Made by a program: the position numbers and the translations under genes. A DNA stretch of 64,000 bases from Candidatus Thiodiazotropha sp. (ex Myrtea sp. 'scaly one' KF741663) (lineage in GTDB: Bacteria > Pseudomonadota > Gammaproteobacteria > Chromatiales > Chromatiaceae), in assembly GCA_025655555.1 (NCBI GenBank), contig JAHXIQ010000001.1:186001-250000 (forward strand), read 5' to 3'. Positions within the stretch are counted from its first letter, which is position 1; every line of letters starts with the position of its first letter. The notes under the pieces were generated by a model. That model saw only the letters and a list, made by a program, of their open reading frames with translations, was not told the DNA's origin and made no database searches. Shown here piece by piece: positions 17,590 to 26,824 of the stretch.

Positions 17590-18801
17590 ATGGAACAGAG
17601 GCACTCTGACATGTCAGGAATGAAGTTGAGAAAGCGACTTTCAAAACAGACACACGCCGCACTGCTGGCACTGCCGCTTTTATTGTTGGTTTGCTCAACA
17701 GCAATGGGTGGGCCAAGAGAACAGGCCAAACGTATGCACGACCGGTTGGCCGGCGTACCTCCCACAACGGCCACCCTCGACCTGATGGTTGATGAGATCG
17801 TCAACAACAACGACCCCATGGCTGCCGCCATGATTGCCGTTGAGCATGATGATTTCTACAACGTCACTTTAAAGAACTGGGCGACTCCCTGGACCAATGA
17901 GGAGCAGACCGTCTTCGCACCCCTGAATGACTATTCCGCCACTGTTATCGGCATGGTGCGCGATGATGAGCCCTTCAACCAGCTATTATCTGCCGACATC
18001 CTCTATGTCGGCAGCAACACCCCTAACTACTCAGTCAGTGACAACGCCCACTACGAGGCGATGGAGGATCAGGGGCTCAACCTGAAAGATGTACTGGTAA
18101 AAACCACTCAGTCGAGTGAGACGGGAATACCGAGCAGTGGGGCCGCGGGTGTTATCTCTACACGTGCTGCTGCCCGCGCCTTCTTCATCGACGGCACAAA
18201 TCGGGGGATGTTCCGCTTCACCATGCTTAACCATCTCTGCACAGACCTGGAGCTGATCAAGGATCCCACCCGATCATCTGACAGGGTTCGCCAGGATGTT
18301 TCGCATAGCCCAGGCGGTGACAGCCGGGTCTACTTTAACAACTGTCTCGGCTGTCATGCCGGCATGGAGCCCTTGGCTGAGGCCTACGCCTACTATAACT
18401 ACCAATACTCGGCTGGTAATGAAGAGGCGGGAAGCCTTGACTACACACCGGGTATCGTCCAACCCAAGTATCTGATCAACAGCAACAATTTCAAAGACGG
18501 ATACATCACGGTGGATGACAGTTGGATCAACTACTGGCGCGAAGGACCCAACTCTGTGCTCGGTTGGGATACCAGCCTGCCCGGTTCGGGCAACGGCGCT
18601 GCTTCGATGGGTCAGGAGCTGGCCAACAGCCATGCCTTTGCGGAATGCCAGGTAACCAAAGCATTCGAGGCCGTCTGCCTCAGAGAACCGGGTGACAGTG
18701 CCGATCGTGCACAGATTGACACGATGACCACCAGCTTCAAGTCCGGCTATAACATGAAACGCGTCTTTGCCGAAGCCGCCGTCTATTGCGCAGGGGATTG
18801 A
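17590..18801 (+). CDS. Exported one-heme protein, DUF1588-like
   Basis: The frame opens at a TTG at 17566. ATG at 17590, 17611 and 17620 are all possible starts for a signal peptide (KQTHAALLALPLLLLVCSTA). I chose 17590, giving 403 residues. One c-type heme motif, CLGCH, is at about residue 252 in the context YFNNCLGCHAGMEPLAEAYA. Upstream is NRGMFRFTMLNHLC. This arrangement recalls the C-terminal DUF1588-type domains that precede C-x-x-C-H-x-x-M-D/E-P (inference by eye). It begins a rightward operon with a two-heme LamG lipoprotein and a DUF1501-like protein. Those families travel together in Planctomycetes and some proteobacteria. Substrate unknown. Confidence 0.75.
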   Translation: MEQRHSDMSGMKLRKRLSKQTHAALLALPLLLLVCSTAMGGPREQAKRMHDRLAGVPPTTATLDLMVDEIVNNNDPMAAAMIAVEHDDFYNVTLKNWATPWTNEEQTVFAPLNDYSATVIGMVRDDEPFNQLLSADILYVGSNTPNYSVSDNAHYEAMEDQGLNLKDVLVKTTQSSETGIPSSGAAGVISTRAAARAFFIDGTNRGMFRFTMLNHLCTDLELIKDPTRSSDRVRQDVSHSPGGDSRVYFNNCLGCHAGMEPLAEAYAYYNYQYSAGNEEAGSLDYTPGIVQPKYLINSNNFKDGYITVDDSWINYWREGPNSVLGWDTSLPGSGNGAASMGQELANSHAFAECQVTKAFEAVCLREPGDSADRAQIDTMTTSFKSGYNMKRVFAEAAVYCAGD

Positions 18802-18826
18802 GCTCGTGCCAGCCAAGAGAGTGATC

Positions 18827-21361
18827 ATGCATCAACGGAAAAATAATACCACTCAGGGATGGGCGAGCCGTCTCCTCCCGATCTGTTTCCTATCCATTCT
18901 GACCCTGGGTATCCAGGGGTGTCAGGATGGTGTCTCTACTGAGGGGCAGCCAATAACAAACGGCACACCTGCCAGCACCTACAGCGGTCCGGCAGCCCGC
19001 ACGACGGATATTCAGAATTTCCGCGTCAGTCTTTGGGAGCCCCTACGTAAGCAAAACCGTTGTGGTGAGTGCCACGGCACTGGCGGTCAAGCCCCGCTCT
19101 TCGTGCGTGAGGATGATGTCAATCTGGCATACGAAGCGGTCAATCCCTTTATCAATCGCGCCGAACCGGATGCATCAAGCCTGGTCACCAAAGTGGCAAA
19201 TGGCCACAACTGCTGGGAGGCGAGTGATAGCGCCTGTGCATCCATTATCACAACCTACGTAGAAGCTTGGGTAGGCACCGGCACCACAACTGGCCGGGAG
19301 ATCGAACTGGAAGCCCCAATCGACAAAGTAGTCGGCGAGAGCAAACAGTTTCCTGTTGACCCGATACTCTTTGCAACTCACGTACACCCCTTGTTAACCC
19401 AATATTGCATCGAGTGCCATATCGAGACGGCCATTGCACCACAGTCGCCCTATTTCTCTGATACAGATATCGATACAGCCTACGCATCTGTCAAAACTTC
19501 TATTGATCTGGACACACCGTCAAATTCCCGACTGGTGTTGCGTCTATTGGAGTTACATAACTGCTGGGACGACTGCCCAAGCAACGCACTAGAAATGGAA
19601 ACAGCCATTACGCAGATGGCAGACGGCATCCTGCCCACACCGATTGATTCTGATCTGGTCGTTAGTGGGGCGCTCTCACTACCGGACGGCATCGTCGCCA
19701 GTGGCGGCAGCCGGCATGAGACAGATGTGATTGCACTATACGAATTCAAGACCGGCACTGGTGATATTGCCTATGACACCAGCGGTGTCGATCCCGCAAT
19801 CAACCTGACCAAAAGCGGAGATGTCTCCTGGGTTGAGGGCTGGGGACTGGAATTCCGCAACGGTAAGGCCCAAGGCGTCACGGGTGACAGCAGTAAGCTG
19901 ACACAGCTTATTCAGGCTACCGGCGAATACTCCGTCGAGGCTTGGTTGGTTCCCGCCAATGTCACTCAGGAAGGGCCAGCCCGTATCGTGAGCTACTCGG
20001 CAGGTGACAACGTACGTAACTTTACGTTAGGCCAGTCCATGTACAATTACGACTTCATGCACCGCTCAAGTACTACGGATGGTAACGGTGAGCCTGCTCA
20101 CTCTACCGCCGACGCCGATGAGGACCTGCAGGCATCAGAGCAGCATGTGGTTATCACCTACGATCCTGCCAACGGCCGACGCATCTATGTCAACGGCATC
20201 TTCACCGACGACATCGACGCTACCGCATCGGGCAATCTCAGCGATTGGGATGACAGCTATGCGCTAGTGTTGGGAAGCGAACCCTCCGGCACCAACCCCT
20301 GGGCTGGTAAGGTCCGTCTTCTTGCAGTTCACAACCGAGCCTTGACTGAGCCGCAGATTACACAGAATTTTGCAGCAGGCGTCGGAGAGAAGTACTACCT
20401 GCTGTTTAATGTCACCGATCTGGTTGGCCTCCCGCAGAGCTATATCATGTTCGAGGTGAGCCAGTTCGATAACTACAGCTATCAGTTCCGTGATGCCCGA
20501 TTCATTAGCCTGGATACTACAGTCACGCCGGGGTCGATCCCTATGGAAGGTATGCGTATTGGTATCAACGGTAAAGAATCATCCATGGGCCAGGCGTATG
20601 ACCATCTGGTCACCACGATCAACGGCACCGATTACACGGCCAACGGCCAATCACTTTCCAGAATCGGCACCACTATCCCACTGGAAAAGGGTTCCGACAG
20701 TGATGAGTTCTTCCTCACCTTCGAAAGACTCGGCTCAAACGCCAATGTCTATACGGAGCCTGCTATCCCGCTACCAGCTGTGCCTGCTGATAAAGATCCA
20801 GCCTCTCTGGTCGGCCTGCGAACCTTCGAAGAGATCAGCGCCAGCATGTCGATGCTGACCGGTGTACCGCGCACCAACAGTGCCGTGGCATCGACCTACG
20901 CTACGATCAAGCAGCAGTTGCCCTCTTCGGAAATCATCAACGGATTTCTCTCCTCGCATCAGGTAGCCGTCTCACAGCTGGCCATCGAGTATTGTAGTGA
21001 ACTGGTGGATGACAACAGCCTGAGAAGCAGCTTCTTCCCCGGTCTCAACTTCTCGACCAATGCCAATGATATTGTCGATAGCACTTGGCAGGATCAGGTG
21101 GTAAATCCCATTATCGATACCTTCCTCGGCCAGAACATCGCCACGCAACCTGTACCTGCTGACGTCAGAGCAGAACTGATGCTGTTGTTGACCGACACTT
21201 CAGATCTCAAACCATACGACAGCAGTGGCAACTCGAATCCTGATGGCTTGCCGGATGGTTTGGCCCGGTGCGGGGGACCCTGTAGTGCAGATCGCACGAG
21301 CATCGTTACCAAGGCTGCTTGTGCCTCGGTGCTGGGAAGTGCCACATTGCTACTCCAGTAA
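18827..21361 (+). CDS. Two-heme LamG-domain lipoprotein
   Basis: ATG at 18827 gives 844 residues with a lipoprotein signal (FLSILTLGIQGC); an earlier ATG at 18767 overlaps the previous gene. Two c-type heme motifs lie near the N-terminus: CGECH at about 79 and CIECH at about 194, each within a similar 90-residue unit with a downstream NCWE/NCWDD pattern, which suggests a duplicated cytochrome domain. Residues about 310-530 form a concanavalin A-like LamG domain (VIALYEFKTGTGDIAYDTSG to RLLAVHNRALTEPQI). A C-terminal region of unknown fold follows. The layout of cytochrome plus LamG recalls planctomycete PSCyt proteins. Likely surface or periplasmic; target unknown. Confidence 0.78.
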   Translation: MHQRKNNTTQGWASRLLPICFLSILTLGIQGCQDGVSTEGQPITNGTPASTYSGPAARTTDIQNFRVSLWEPLRKQNRCGECHGTGGQAPLFVREDDVNLAYEAVNPFINRAEPDASSLVTKVANGHNCWEASDSACASIITTYVEAWVGTGTTTGREIELEAPIDKVVGESKQFPVDPILFATHVHPLLTQYCIECHIETAIAPQSPYFSDTDIDTAYASVKTSIDLDTPSNSRLVLRLLELHNCWDDCPSNALEMETAITQMADGILPTPIDSDLVVSGALSLPDGIVASGGSRHETDVIALYEFKTGTGDIAYDTSGVDPAINLTKSGDVSWVEGWGLEFRNGKAQGVTGDSSKLTQLIQATGEYSVEAWLVPANVTQEGPARIVSYSAGDNVRNFTLGQSMYNYDFMHRSSTTDGNGEPAHSTADADEDLQASEQHVVITYDPANGRRIYVNGIFTDDIDATASGNLSDWDDSYALVLGSEPSGTNPWAGKVRLLAVHNRALTEPQITQNFAAGVGEKYYLLFNVTDLVGLPQSYIMFEVSQFDNYSYQFRDARFISLDTTVTPGSIPMEGMRIGINGKESSMGQAYDHLVTTINGTDYTANGQSLSRIGTTIPLEKGSDSDEFFLTFERLGSNANVYTEPAIPLPAVPADKDPASLVGLRTFEEISASMSMLTGVPRTNSAVASTYATIKQQLPSSEIINGFLSSHQVAVSQLAIEYCSELVDDNSLRSSFFPGLNFSTNANDIVDSTWQDQVVNPIIDTFLGQNIATQPVPADVRAELMLLLTDTSDLKPYDSSGNSNPDGLPDGLARCGGPCSADRTSIVTKAACASVLGSATLLLQ

Positions 21362-21396
21362 AACCCCTGGGAACTCTATAAGACGGAAGATTGAAT

Positions 21397-22959
21397 ATGC
21401 GCAGAAAAGTGAAAAATCTCTCACCAGACGCCCCATTGCTATATCCGGACCACCCGCGCCCGATGAGCCGACGTGATTTCATCCGCCAGGGGTTGATGAA
21501 GGGGATGGCAGCCGTCACTGCCCCCTCTCTGTTTAGTCTCTTTGCCAATCCGCGTGAGGCACATGCCGCACTCTCACCTGATCTACAGGCTTTGAAGCTT
21601 CCCGACCGGTGCGACATCAGTACATTGGGTGGTGGCAAGATCCCGTTTATCTGCTTTGACTTGGCGGGTGGCGCCAATATCGCCGGTTCCAACGTCCTGG
21701 TGGGCCAGGGCAGCCAAATGGATTTTCTCACCACTGCCGGATATAGCCGCCTGGGTCTACCGGGTGACATGATCCCTCCGATTGTGAACCCGAACACAGG
21801 TCTCAACGATTTTATCGATGCAGACTTGGGACTGGCCTTCCACTCCGACAGTGCCATGCTCAGAGGTATCAAGGAGAGATTTAATACGGCCGGTTGGGCT
21901 ATGACCAACGGCGCCGTCATCCCGGCACGATCAGAAAACGACACCAGCATCAATCCCCACAATCCAATGTACGCCATCAACCGCTGTGGTGCGGATGGTG
22001 AATTACTTACCCTGATCGGTTCACGCAGCTCCGACTCCGGTGGCAACTCCATTGCCCCGGCAGACATGATCGATCTTACGGTGCGTCCGACCAAGGTCGA
22101 CCGCCCCAGTGACGTCTCCGGCCTGATCGATACCGGTAAACTGGTGGGACTGCTCAATCAGTCGGATGCCGTAGCGGTCATGGAGGCCATACAACGTATC
22201 TCGGATATGAAGTTGGCCAGCGTGGACACGGGCATCACCACAGATGCGGTAGTGAAGGAATTGGTACGATGCGGTTATGTGAAGAGTGCCGACCTGGTTG
22301 ACCGCTATGGTGATCCGGCTGAACTCGATGTCACCCAGGACACCGACATCATCGGACCCATTTTCAGTCAAACTGAATTCGATGGTGATTCTGAATTCCG
22401 CAAAACCGCCTCAGTCATGAAGCTGGTGGTCAACGGCTATGCCGGCGCCGGCACTATCACCATGGGTGGTTACGATTACCACACCGGTGATCGTGCCGTG
22501 GGTGAGATCCGGGATCTGCGTGCCGGTCGCTGTATGGGAGCCTGCCTGGAGTATGCCGCACGCAGGGGTACACCACTCATGCTCTATGTCTTCAGTGACG
22601 GCTCTGTCTCAAGCAATGGCACGTTGGATAACTCACAGGATGGCGGGGGCAAAGGCGTCTGGACCAGTGACAATCAGTCCACATCGGCCTCTTTTTTCCT
22701 GGTCTACAATCCAGGCAGCCAACCCGCGCTGATCAATGGTGATTTGGTGCGGCAGCAGATCGGTACCTTCAGTGCCGACGGTTCAGTGAACAACGCCTCC
22801 AGCCCGGCCGCCAACAATGTTAACCTGCTGGTACAGACCGTGGCACTCAACTATCTGGCGCTGCACGGAGAGCAAGGTCGCTTCACAGATCTGTTTGGTA
22901 CAAATCTCGGCAACAGTGCCATGCTCGACAGCCTGACAGTCTTCAATCAGATTCAATAG
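21397..22959 (+). CDS. Tat-exported DUF1501-like protein
   Basis: ATG at 21397 gives 520 residues. A twin-arginine signal is seen at about residues 24-32 (SRRDFIRQG), followed by a hydrophobic stretch and AHA cleavage region. The body has GGGKIPFICFDLAGGANIAGSN near the start and TITMGGYDYHTGDRAVGEIRDL later, in keeping with the DUF1501/alkaline-phosphatase-like fold. Export by Tat means it folds in the cytoplasm first, often because of a metal cofactor. It ends the three-gene rightward operon, 36 bases after the LamG gene. Enzymatic activity is unknown. Confidence 0.75.
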   Translation: MRRKVKNLSPDAPLLYPDHPRPMSRRDFIRQGLMKGMAAVTAPSLFSLFANPREAHAALSPDLQALKLPDRCDISTLGGGKIPFICFDLAGGANIAGSNVLVGQGSQMDFLTTAGYSRLGLPGDMIPPIVNPNTGLNDFIDADLGLAFHSDSAMLRGIKERFNTAGWAMTNGAVIPARSENDTSINPHNPMYAINRCGADGELLTLIGSRSSDSGGNSIAPADMIDLTVRPTKVDRPSDVSGLIDTGKLVGLLNQSDAVAVMEAIQRISDMKLASVDTGITTDAVVKELVRCGYVKSADLVDRYGDPAELDVTQDTDIIGPIFSQTEFDGDSEFRKTASVMKLVVNGYAGAGTITMGGYDYHTGDRAVGEIRDLRAGRCMGACLEYAARRGTPLMLYVFSDGSVSSNGTLDNSQDGGGKGVWTSDNQSTSASFFLVYNPGSQPALINGDLVRQQIGTFSADGSVNNASSPAANNVNLLVQTVALNYLALHGEQGRFTDLFGTNLGNSAMLDSLTVFNQIQ

Positions 22960-22969
22960 TGAGATAAGA

Positions 22970-23012
22970 AAGCACTGAACAAGTCATCAGTGGTCACACT
23001 TGTTCAGCGCTT
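22970..23012. terminator. Hairpin between convergent genes, probable bidirectional terminator
   Basis: Two arms, AAGCACTGAACAAGT and ACTTGTTCAGCGCTT, pair over about 15 positions with one mismatch. The structure lies just after the stop of the DUF1501-like gene and just before the end of the convergent DUF3187 gene. There is no long T run, so its strength as an intrinsic terminator is uncertain. Confidence 0.55.
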
Positions 23013-23022
23013 CCCTAACATT

Positions 23023-24027
23023 TCAAAATCGCATCCGGTAAGCCAGATTGATCATGAAATCTGGAATGGAGTCGGTCGCCAGATTTTCCCCAATGGCCAG
23101 ATCGATAGCACTGCGCCCTTGGTCCATTGGGATGGTTCCACCAACCGTTAAAAGTGTGGACCTTAGCCCCAACTGATCCAGGCCGCTTCGATAAAAGGCA
23201 CTATGGACATCGACTTGACCCTTCAGCGTCAACCAATCAAAAGCCTCCCAATGCACACCCGCACCAGCAAACCAGACCGAATCACGCTGTAATTCCGGCA
23301 GCACATCCGCCTCCCCCATCGCGAGCACTCCAATCTGAGCAAACCCCCCAATTTTCATATCGGGCCACAATGTTGGTACAGCGCCGCTCACCCAGACAGA
23401 CAGATCTACTGCGCCACTACCCTGTAACCTGTCGGCATCACCAGTCGGTAGTTTGAGAGCAGCATGAATCGTCAATAAATTACCGGAAGGCGATTGGCTC
23501 AGCGCCTTTGAAGCGAGGAACCTGATATCACCCACTCCATTGGTGCCATCAGTCACTTCGAACGCAGTGGAACCCTCTCTCTCATAGCGAAACAGCAGTC
23601 GGTTTTTCGGCCAGGGTTCACGATCACTGTTGGATAAACCAAAAAGGTCGTGCCAACCTTCAATGAAGTTATCCATCACACCATTCTGATGTGAGATCAA
23701 AGGCAACTCAGCACCGATCTGCCAACCATTCCCTAAACCTCGTTTCCAGATCAATACTGCACGGTAAGTCTCTCCATCCAAACTGATCGATTCACTGCCT
23801 GTTGTTGATGATTTCGAATGATTGGTGAGATCTAACTGCCATTGAAAGATCGAATGATCAGCCTCGAGAATCGATGCACTCTGTACTGCTGGCAGGCCAT
23901 GAATAAGGATAAAGGGATTGGTGTTCGATACCGAAAAAGGGGCTGTCACCAGGCTATCGCCAGGCTGGCCAGCTGAAAGGTATCCGGAATATAGACCAAG
24001 GAGACAAATCCAGATTTTTCTACTCAT
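23023..24027 (-). CDS. DUF3187 family exported beta-barrel protein
   Basis: ATG at 24027 gives 334 residues with a GGGGAA ribosome site about ten bases upstream; ATG at 24045 would add six residues. There is a signal peptide (KIWICLLGLYSGYLSAG). The body contains FSVSNTNPFILIHGLPA near the start and regularly spaced amphipathic strands, and ends in NLAYRMRF, an outer-membrane terminal aromatic signal. The pattern corresponds to DUF3187, whose function is unknown. It is transcribed divergently from the Agl/Glt-like operon across a 340-base intergenic region. A functional link to that operon is possible but unproven. Confidence 0.75.
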   Translation of the reverse strand: MSRKIWICLLGLYSGYLSAGQPGDSLVTAPFSVSNTNPFILIHGLPAVQSASILEADHSIFQWQLDLTNHSKSSTTGSESISLDGETYRAVLIWKRGLGNGWQIGAELPLISHQNGVMDNFIEGWHDLFGLSNSDREPWPKNRLLFRYEREGSTAFEVTDGTNGVGDIRFLASKALSQSPSGNLLTIHAALKLPTGDADRLQGSGAVDLSVWVSGAVPTLWPDMKIGGFAQIGVLAMGEADVLPELQRDSVWFAGAGVHWEAFDWLTLKGQVDVHSAFYRSGLDQLGLRSTLLTVGGTIPMDQGRSAIDLAIGENLATDSIPDFMINLAYRMRF

Positions 24028-24045
24028 CACAAAGAGATTCCCCAT

Positions 24046-24387
24046 TGCCCATTAAAAAACCGCTGGATGAACCAGAGGAAATACCCACTAGATCACCCAT
24101 AATCACTATAAATAACAACAAGTTACCCATAATTCACCAAACCAAATGAAATCTCACGTAACCCAATCACAAGTGGCATAACACACTGTATTGAAGGGAT
24201 TTTATCCAACTAATACGAGACAAGGTGTTGCACGGCCAGACAACATAACAGAAATCAAAAAATAAGCGATTCGTGGCGATAGGAATCCAGTTCCGCTATG
24301 ATTTGCACATTTGGGAATACAACACCAAATCCCCGTGCCAAGCTGTGACTATGATCGCAAACGCAACGTCCTAATTCATATAGATTT
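24046..24387. other. 342-base divergent intergenic region with direct repeats
   Basis: No gene is seen. Two near-identical direct repeats ACCCATAATCAC (24095-24106) and ACCCATAATTCAC (24125-24137) start 30 bases apart, about three helical turns, and could be a regulator's sites. Further right lies GGAA-N5-TTCC inside a short dyad. The region presumably contains promoters for the DUF3187 gene and the Agl/Glt-like operon, but no confident -35/-10 pair was found. Confidence 0.4.
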
Positions 24388-24960
24388 ATGAGCTCCAACT
24401 CGGGTACATATTATTTGGAAACCAGCATCTTGAAGACCTTCGCACGCATCCTGATTTTTCTTACCTTCTACATGGTCATCTCTCTGGCTTGGGCGGAGCC
24501 CACCGCTGACCAGAGCAAAGCCCTGGACCAGCAGGTACAAGATTTGAAAAAGTCCGTTCTGGAACTCAATCGGGAACTCTTCATCCTGGAAGAGGAGTTG
24601 CTCTTTCCCGGCAACACCCAGGTCTCGGTTTTTCTCTCCATGGACATCGGCAAGTACTTCAAGCTCGATTCGGTCCAGCTACAAATAGACGACAAAGAGC
24701 TGACCAACCACCTCTATACCGAGCGTGAAACCATGGCGCTGCACCGGGGTGGTGTACAGCGCCTCTATCTCGGCAACCTTAAATCGGGTGAGCATGAACT
24801 CGTCGCTTTTTTCACCGGTGTTGGCCCGAAAGGCAGAGACTACAAGCGTGGCGCCACCGTCACATTCTCCAAGGGCATAGGCCCGAAATACCTTGAACTC
24901 AAAATTGTCGACAGCATCGCTATGCAGCAACCGGACTTCGAGGTCCGGGAATGGGAGTGA
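24388..24960 (+). CDS. Exported coiled-coil protein, first gene of Agl/Glt-like operon
   Basis: The 190-residue protein has a hydrophobic signal segment (FARILIFLTFYMVISLAWAEP). A short coiled coil follows at about 42-70 (QQVQDLKKSVLELNRELFI), and then a beta-rich domain with VSVFLSMDIGKYFKLDSVQL and GEHELVAFFTGVGPKGRDY. I recognise it only as the small periplasmic protein that opens TPR-ExbB-ExbD-AgmX operons; database copies may carry the misleading name AraC regulator. No DNA-binding motif is present. The start is uncertain because ATG at 24388 lacks a ribosome site and in-frame TTG codons lie closer to the signal. It ends four bases before the next start. Confidence 0.7.
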   Translation: MSSNSGTYYLETSILKTFARILIFLTFYMVISLAWAEPTADQSKALDQQVQDLKKSVLELNRELFILEEELLFPGNTQVSVFLSMDIGKYFKLDSVQLQIDDKELTNHLYTERETMALHRGGVQRLYLGNLKSGEHELVAFFTGVGPKGRDYKRGATVTFSKGIGPKYLELKIVDSIAMQQPDFEVREWE

Positions 24961-24964
24961 TCCC

Positions 24965-26824
24965 TTGCGATCCGGCCTGCTCACTTACATCCTACTGACG
25001 CTCTCTCTTACCCTGCCGATGGCTGCACAAGCTGCAGTCAAGCCTGGGGAACCTGAGGCGTTGCGCGATCTCCACTACGGAGAAGCACTCTTTCAGCTCT
25101 ATCAAGAGAACTATTTTCAAGCCATCGTCCGCCTGCTCTCCGCCAGAAAGCAGGGCCTCATGCAGGCCTACGAAGATGAACCGGAACTTCTACTGGGAGG
25201 ACTCTACCTGGCATACGGCATGCCCGATACAGCGGAGACCATATTCCAACGTGTGTTGGAGCAGTCTGCTTCTCCCCAACTACAAAGCCGGGCATGGTTA
25301 CACCTGGCCAAGTCACGTCACCGTCGGGATGACCGACAGGCCGCCAAAGGCGCACTCTCGAAGGTCGGCACTGCCCTGAAACCCTCTGAACATGACGAAA
25401 GCCTCAACCTGCTGGGCCTGATCCAACTGCTCGACAAGGAAGACACGCAAGCACTTGAGACACTACCGAAGGTTTCTGGTGAGACAGAATGGTCGCTCTA
25501 TGGCAATTTCAATCAGGCCATTGCCCACTTGCGTCAGGATGAACAAACAAAAGGATATGATCTGCTGAGGGAGATCGGTACCAGCTCTGGCAGTAGCGAA
25601 GAACAAAAAGCAATCCGAGACCGCGCCAATCTGCTGCTCGGCTATCTGATGCTGGAATCGCAACAGCCGGAACCTGCATTGGAAGCCCTGCAGAAAGTCA
25701 GACTGCATGGTCCGTCCAGTAACCAGGCGTTGCTCGGTGCCGGCTGGGCATCGCTACAGCAAAACAAGCCGGAACAGGCATTGGTGCCCTGGCAAATGCT
25801 CGCCGAGCGTACTACTGATGAACCAGCCGTCCTCGAAGTACAGCTGGCCATTCCCTATGCCCTCGCCTTGCTGGAAGCCGATCAACAGTCGTTGCAAGGC
25901 TACAGGGATGCCATCGCAAGGTTCAACACGTCGATTATCGAGCTGGACCAGGCGATGGCCAACATCCAGCAAAGCAACTTCCCTGACAACCTGCTGAATG
26001 CAACGAATCAACCCAATGTGGAAGTCTTGCCGGAAGAACAGGGGCTACGCGCCCAGCTCCCTGTTCTGCTCTCGAAGAACGAGTTTCAGGAGCGTCTTCA
26101 GGACTACAAAGATCTACGCCTGATGGAGCGCAACCTGCACCAGTGGCAGGAAAAGATCGCCTCCTACCAAAGCATGCTGGATGTACGAATCGCAGCTTAT
26201 GCCAAACAACAGCAAAAAGTGGATGCCTTTCTCGAAGGGGATGCGGTGAAACAACTGGAGAAAGAGCGGGACGAACTACAAGCTCTCTACGAGCGGGCCG
26301 CTTCACCTGAAGAACCGGCTTTCATGCTCACCACAGAAGACGAAAAGAGTTGGCTGAAAAGGTTGGAGAAGATTGACGGACTGATCAAGCGCCATAACAG
26401 AGGCGGCAGACTTGCTAGCCAGCAAGAGGGCGCCAGACTCATGGAAGGCATCCTTGTCTGGCGGACAGTCACCGAGCATCCGGCCAGAATCTGGACCCTG
26501 AAAAAGCAGATGCGGGACCTGGACCTGACGCTTGAAAAGACCAGAAAGCTGGTAGAAGACCTCACACTGGCCAGACAACAGACAAAGGGTCGATTTGAAG
26601 CCTTTGCAGCACGTATCAAGAACCTGGAGAAAAGCATACCCTCACTGGTGAAGCAGGTTGCTCAGCTACGCGGTAAAGAAGCGCAGCAACTACAGCTGAT
26701 GGCATCCAATGTACTCGAACAGCGAAAAACCTTGCTGCATGACTATCTGATACAGGCCCGCTTTGGTGTTGCCAGCCTGCTTGACAGTAGCAGCGAACCC
26801 ACCACTGGAGATGCGAATCAATGA
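24965..26824 (+). CDS. Periplasmic TPR/coiled-coil protein of Agl/Glt-like system
   Basis: TTG at 24965 with GGGAG seven bases upstream gives 619 residues starting directly with a signal peptide (LLTYILLTLSLTLPMAAQAA). This start is preferred to an ATG at 24893 that would overlap the preceding gene by 68 bases. Residues about 30-300 are TPR-like helical repeats (HYGEALFQLYQENYFQAIV, ALLGAGWASLQQNKPEQAL). From about 360 to 590 the sequence is strongly coiled-coil and charged. It probably acts as a periplasmic scaffold, comparable in architecture to large TPR subunits of the Glt/Nfs complexes (inference). The last codons overlap the next ATG (ATGA). Confidence 0.75.
   Translation: MRSGLLTYILLTLSLTLPMAAQAAVKPGEPEALRDLHYGEALFQLYQENYFQAIVRLLSARKQGLMQAYEDEPELLLGGLYLAYGMPDTAETIFQRVLEQSASPQLQSRAWLHLAKSRHRRDDRQAAKGALSKVGTALKPSEHDESLNLLGLIQLLDKEDTQALETLPKVSGETEWSLYGNFNQAIAHLRQDEQTKGYDLLREIGTSSGSSEEQKAIRDRANLLLGYLMLESQQPEPALEALQKVRLHGPSSNQALLGAGWASLQQNKPEQALVPWQMLAERTTDEPAVLEVQLAIPYALALLEADQQSLQGYRDAIARFNTSIIELDQAMANIQQSNFPDNLLNATNQPNVEVLPEEQGLRAQLPVLLSKNEFQERLQDYKDLRLMERNLHQWQEKIASYQSMLDVRIAAYAKQQQKVDAFLEGDAVKQLEKERDELQALYERAASPEEPAFMLTTEDEKSWLKRLEKIDGLIKRHNRGGRLASQQEGARLMEGILVWRTVTEHPARIWTLKKQMRDLDLTLEKTRKLVEDLTLARQQTKGRFEAFAARIKNLEKSIPSLVKQVAQLRGKEAQQLQLMASNVLEQRKTLLHDYLIQARFGVASLLDSSSEPTTGDANQ

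Noticed and set aside
24388..24960. AraC-type transcription regulator
   Set aside because: There is no helix-turn-helix; a hydrophobic export signal and a coiled coil indicate an envelope protein.
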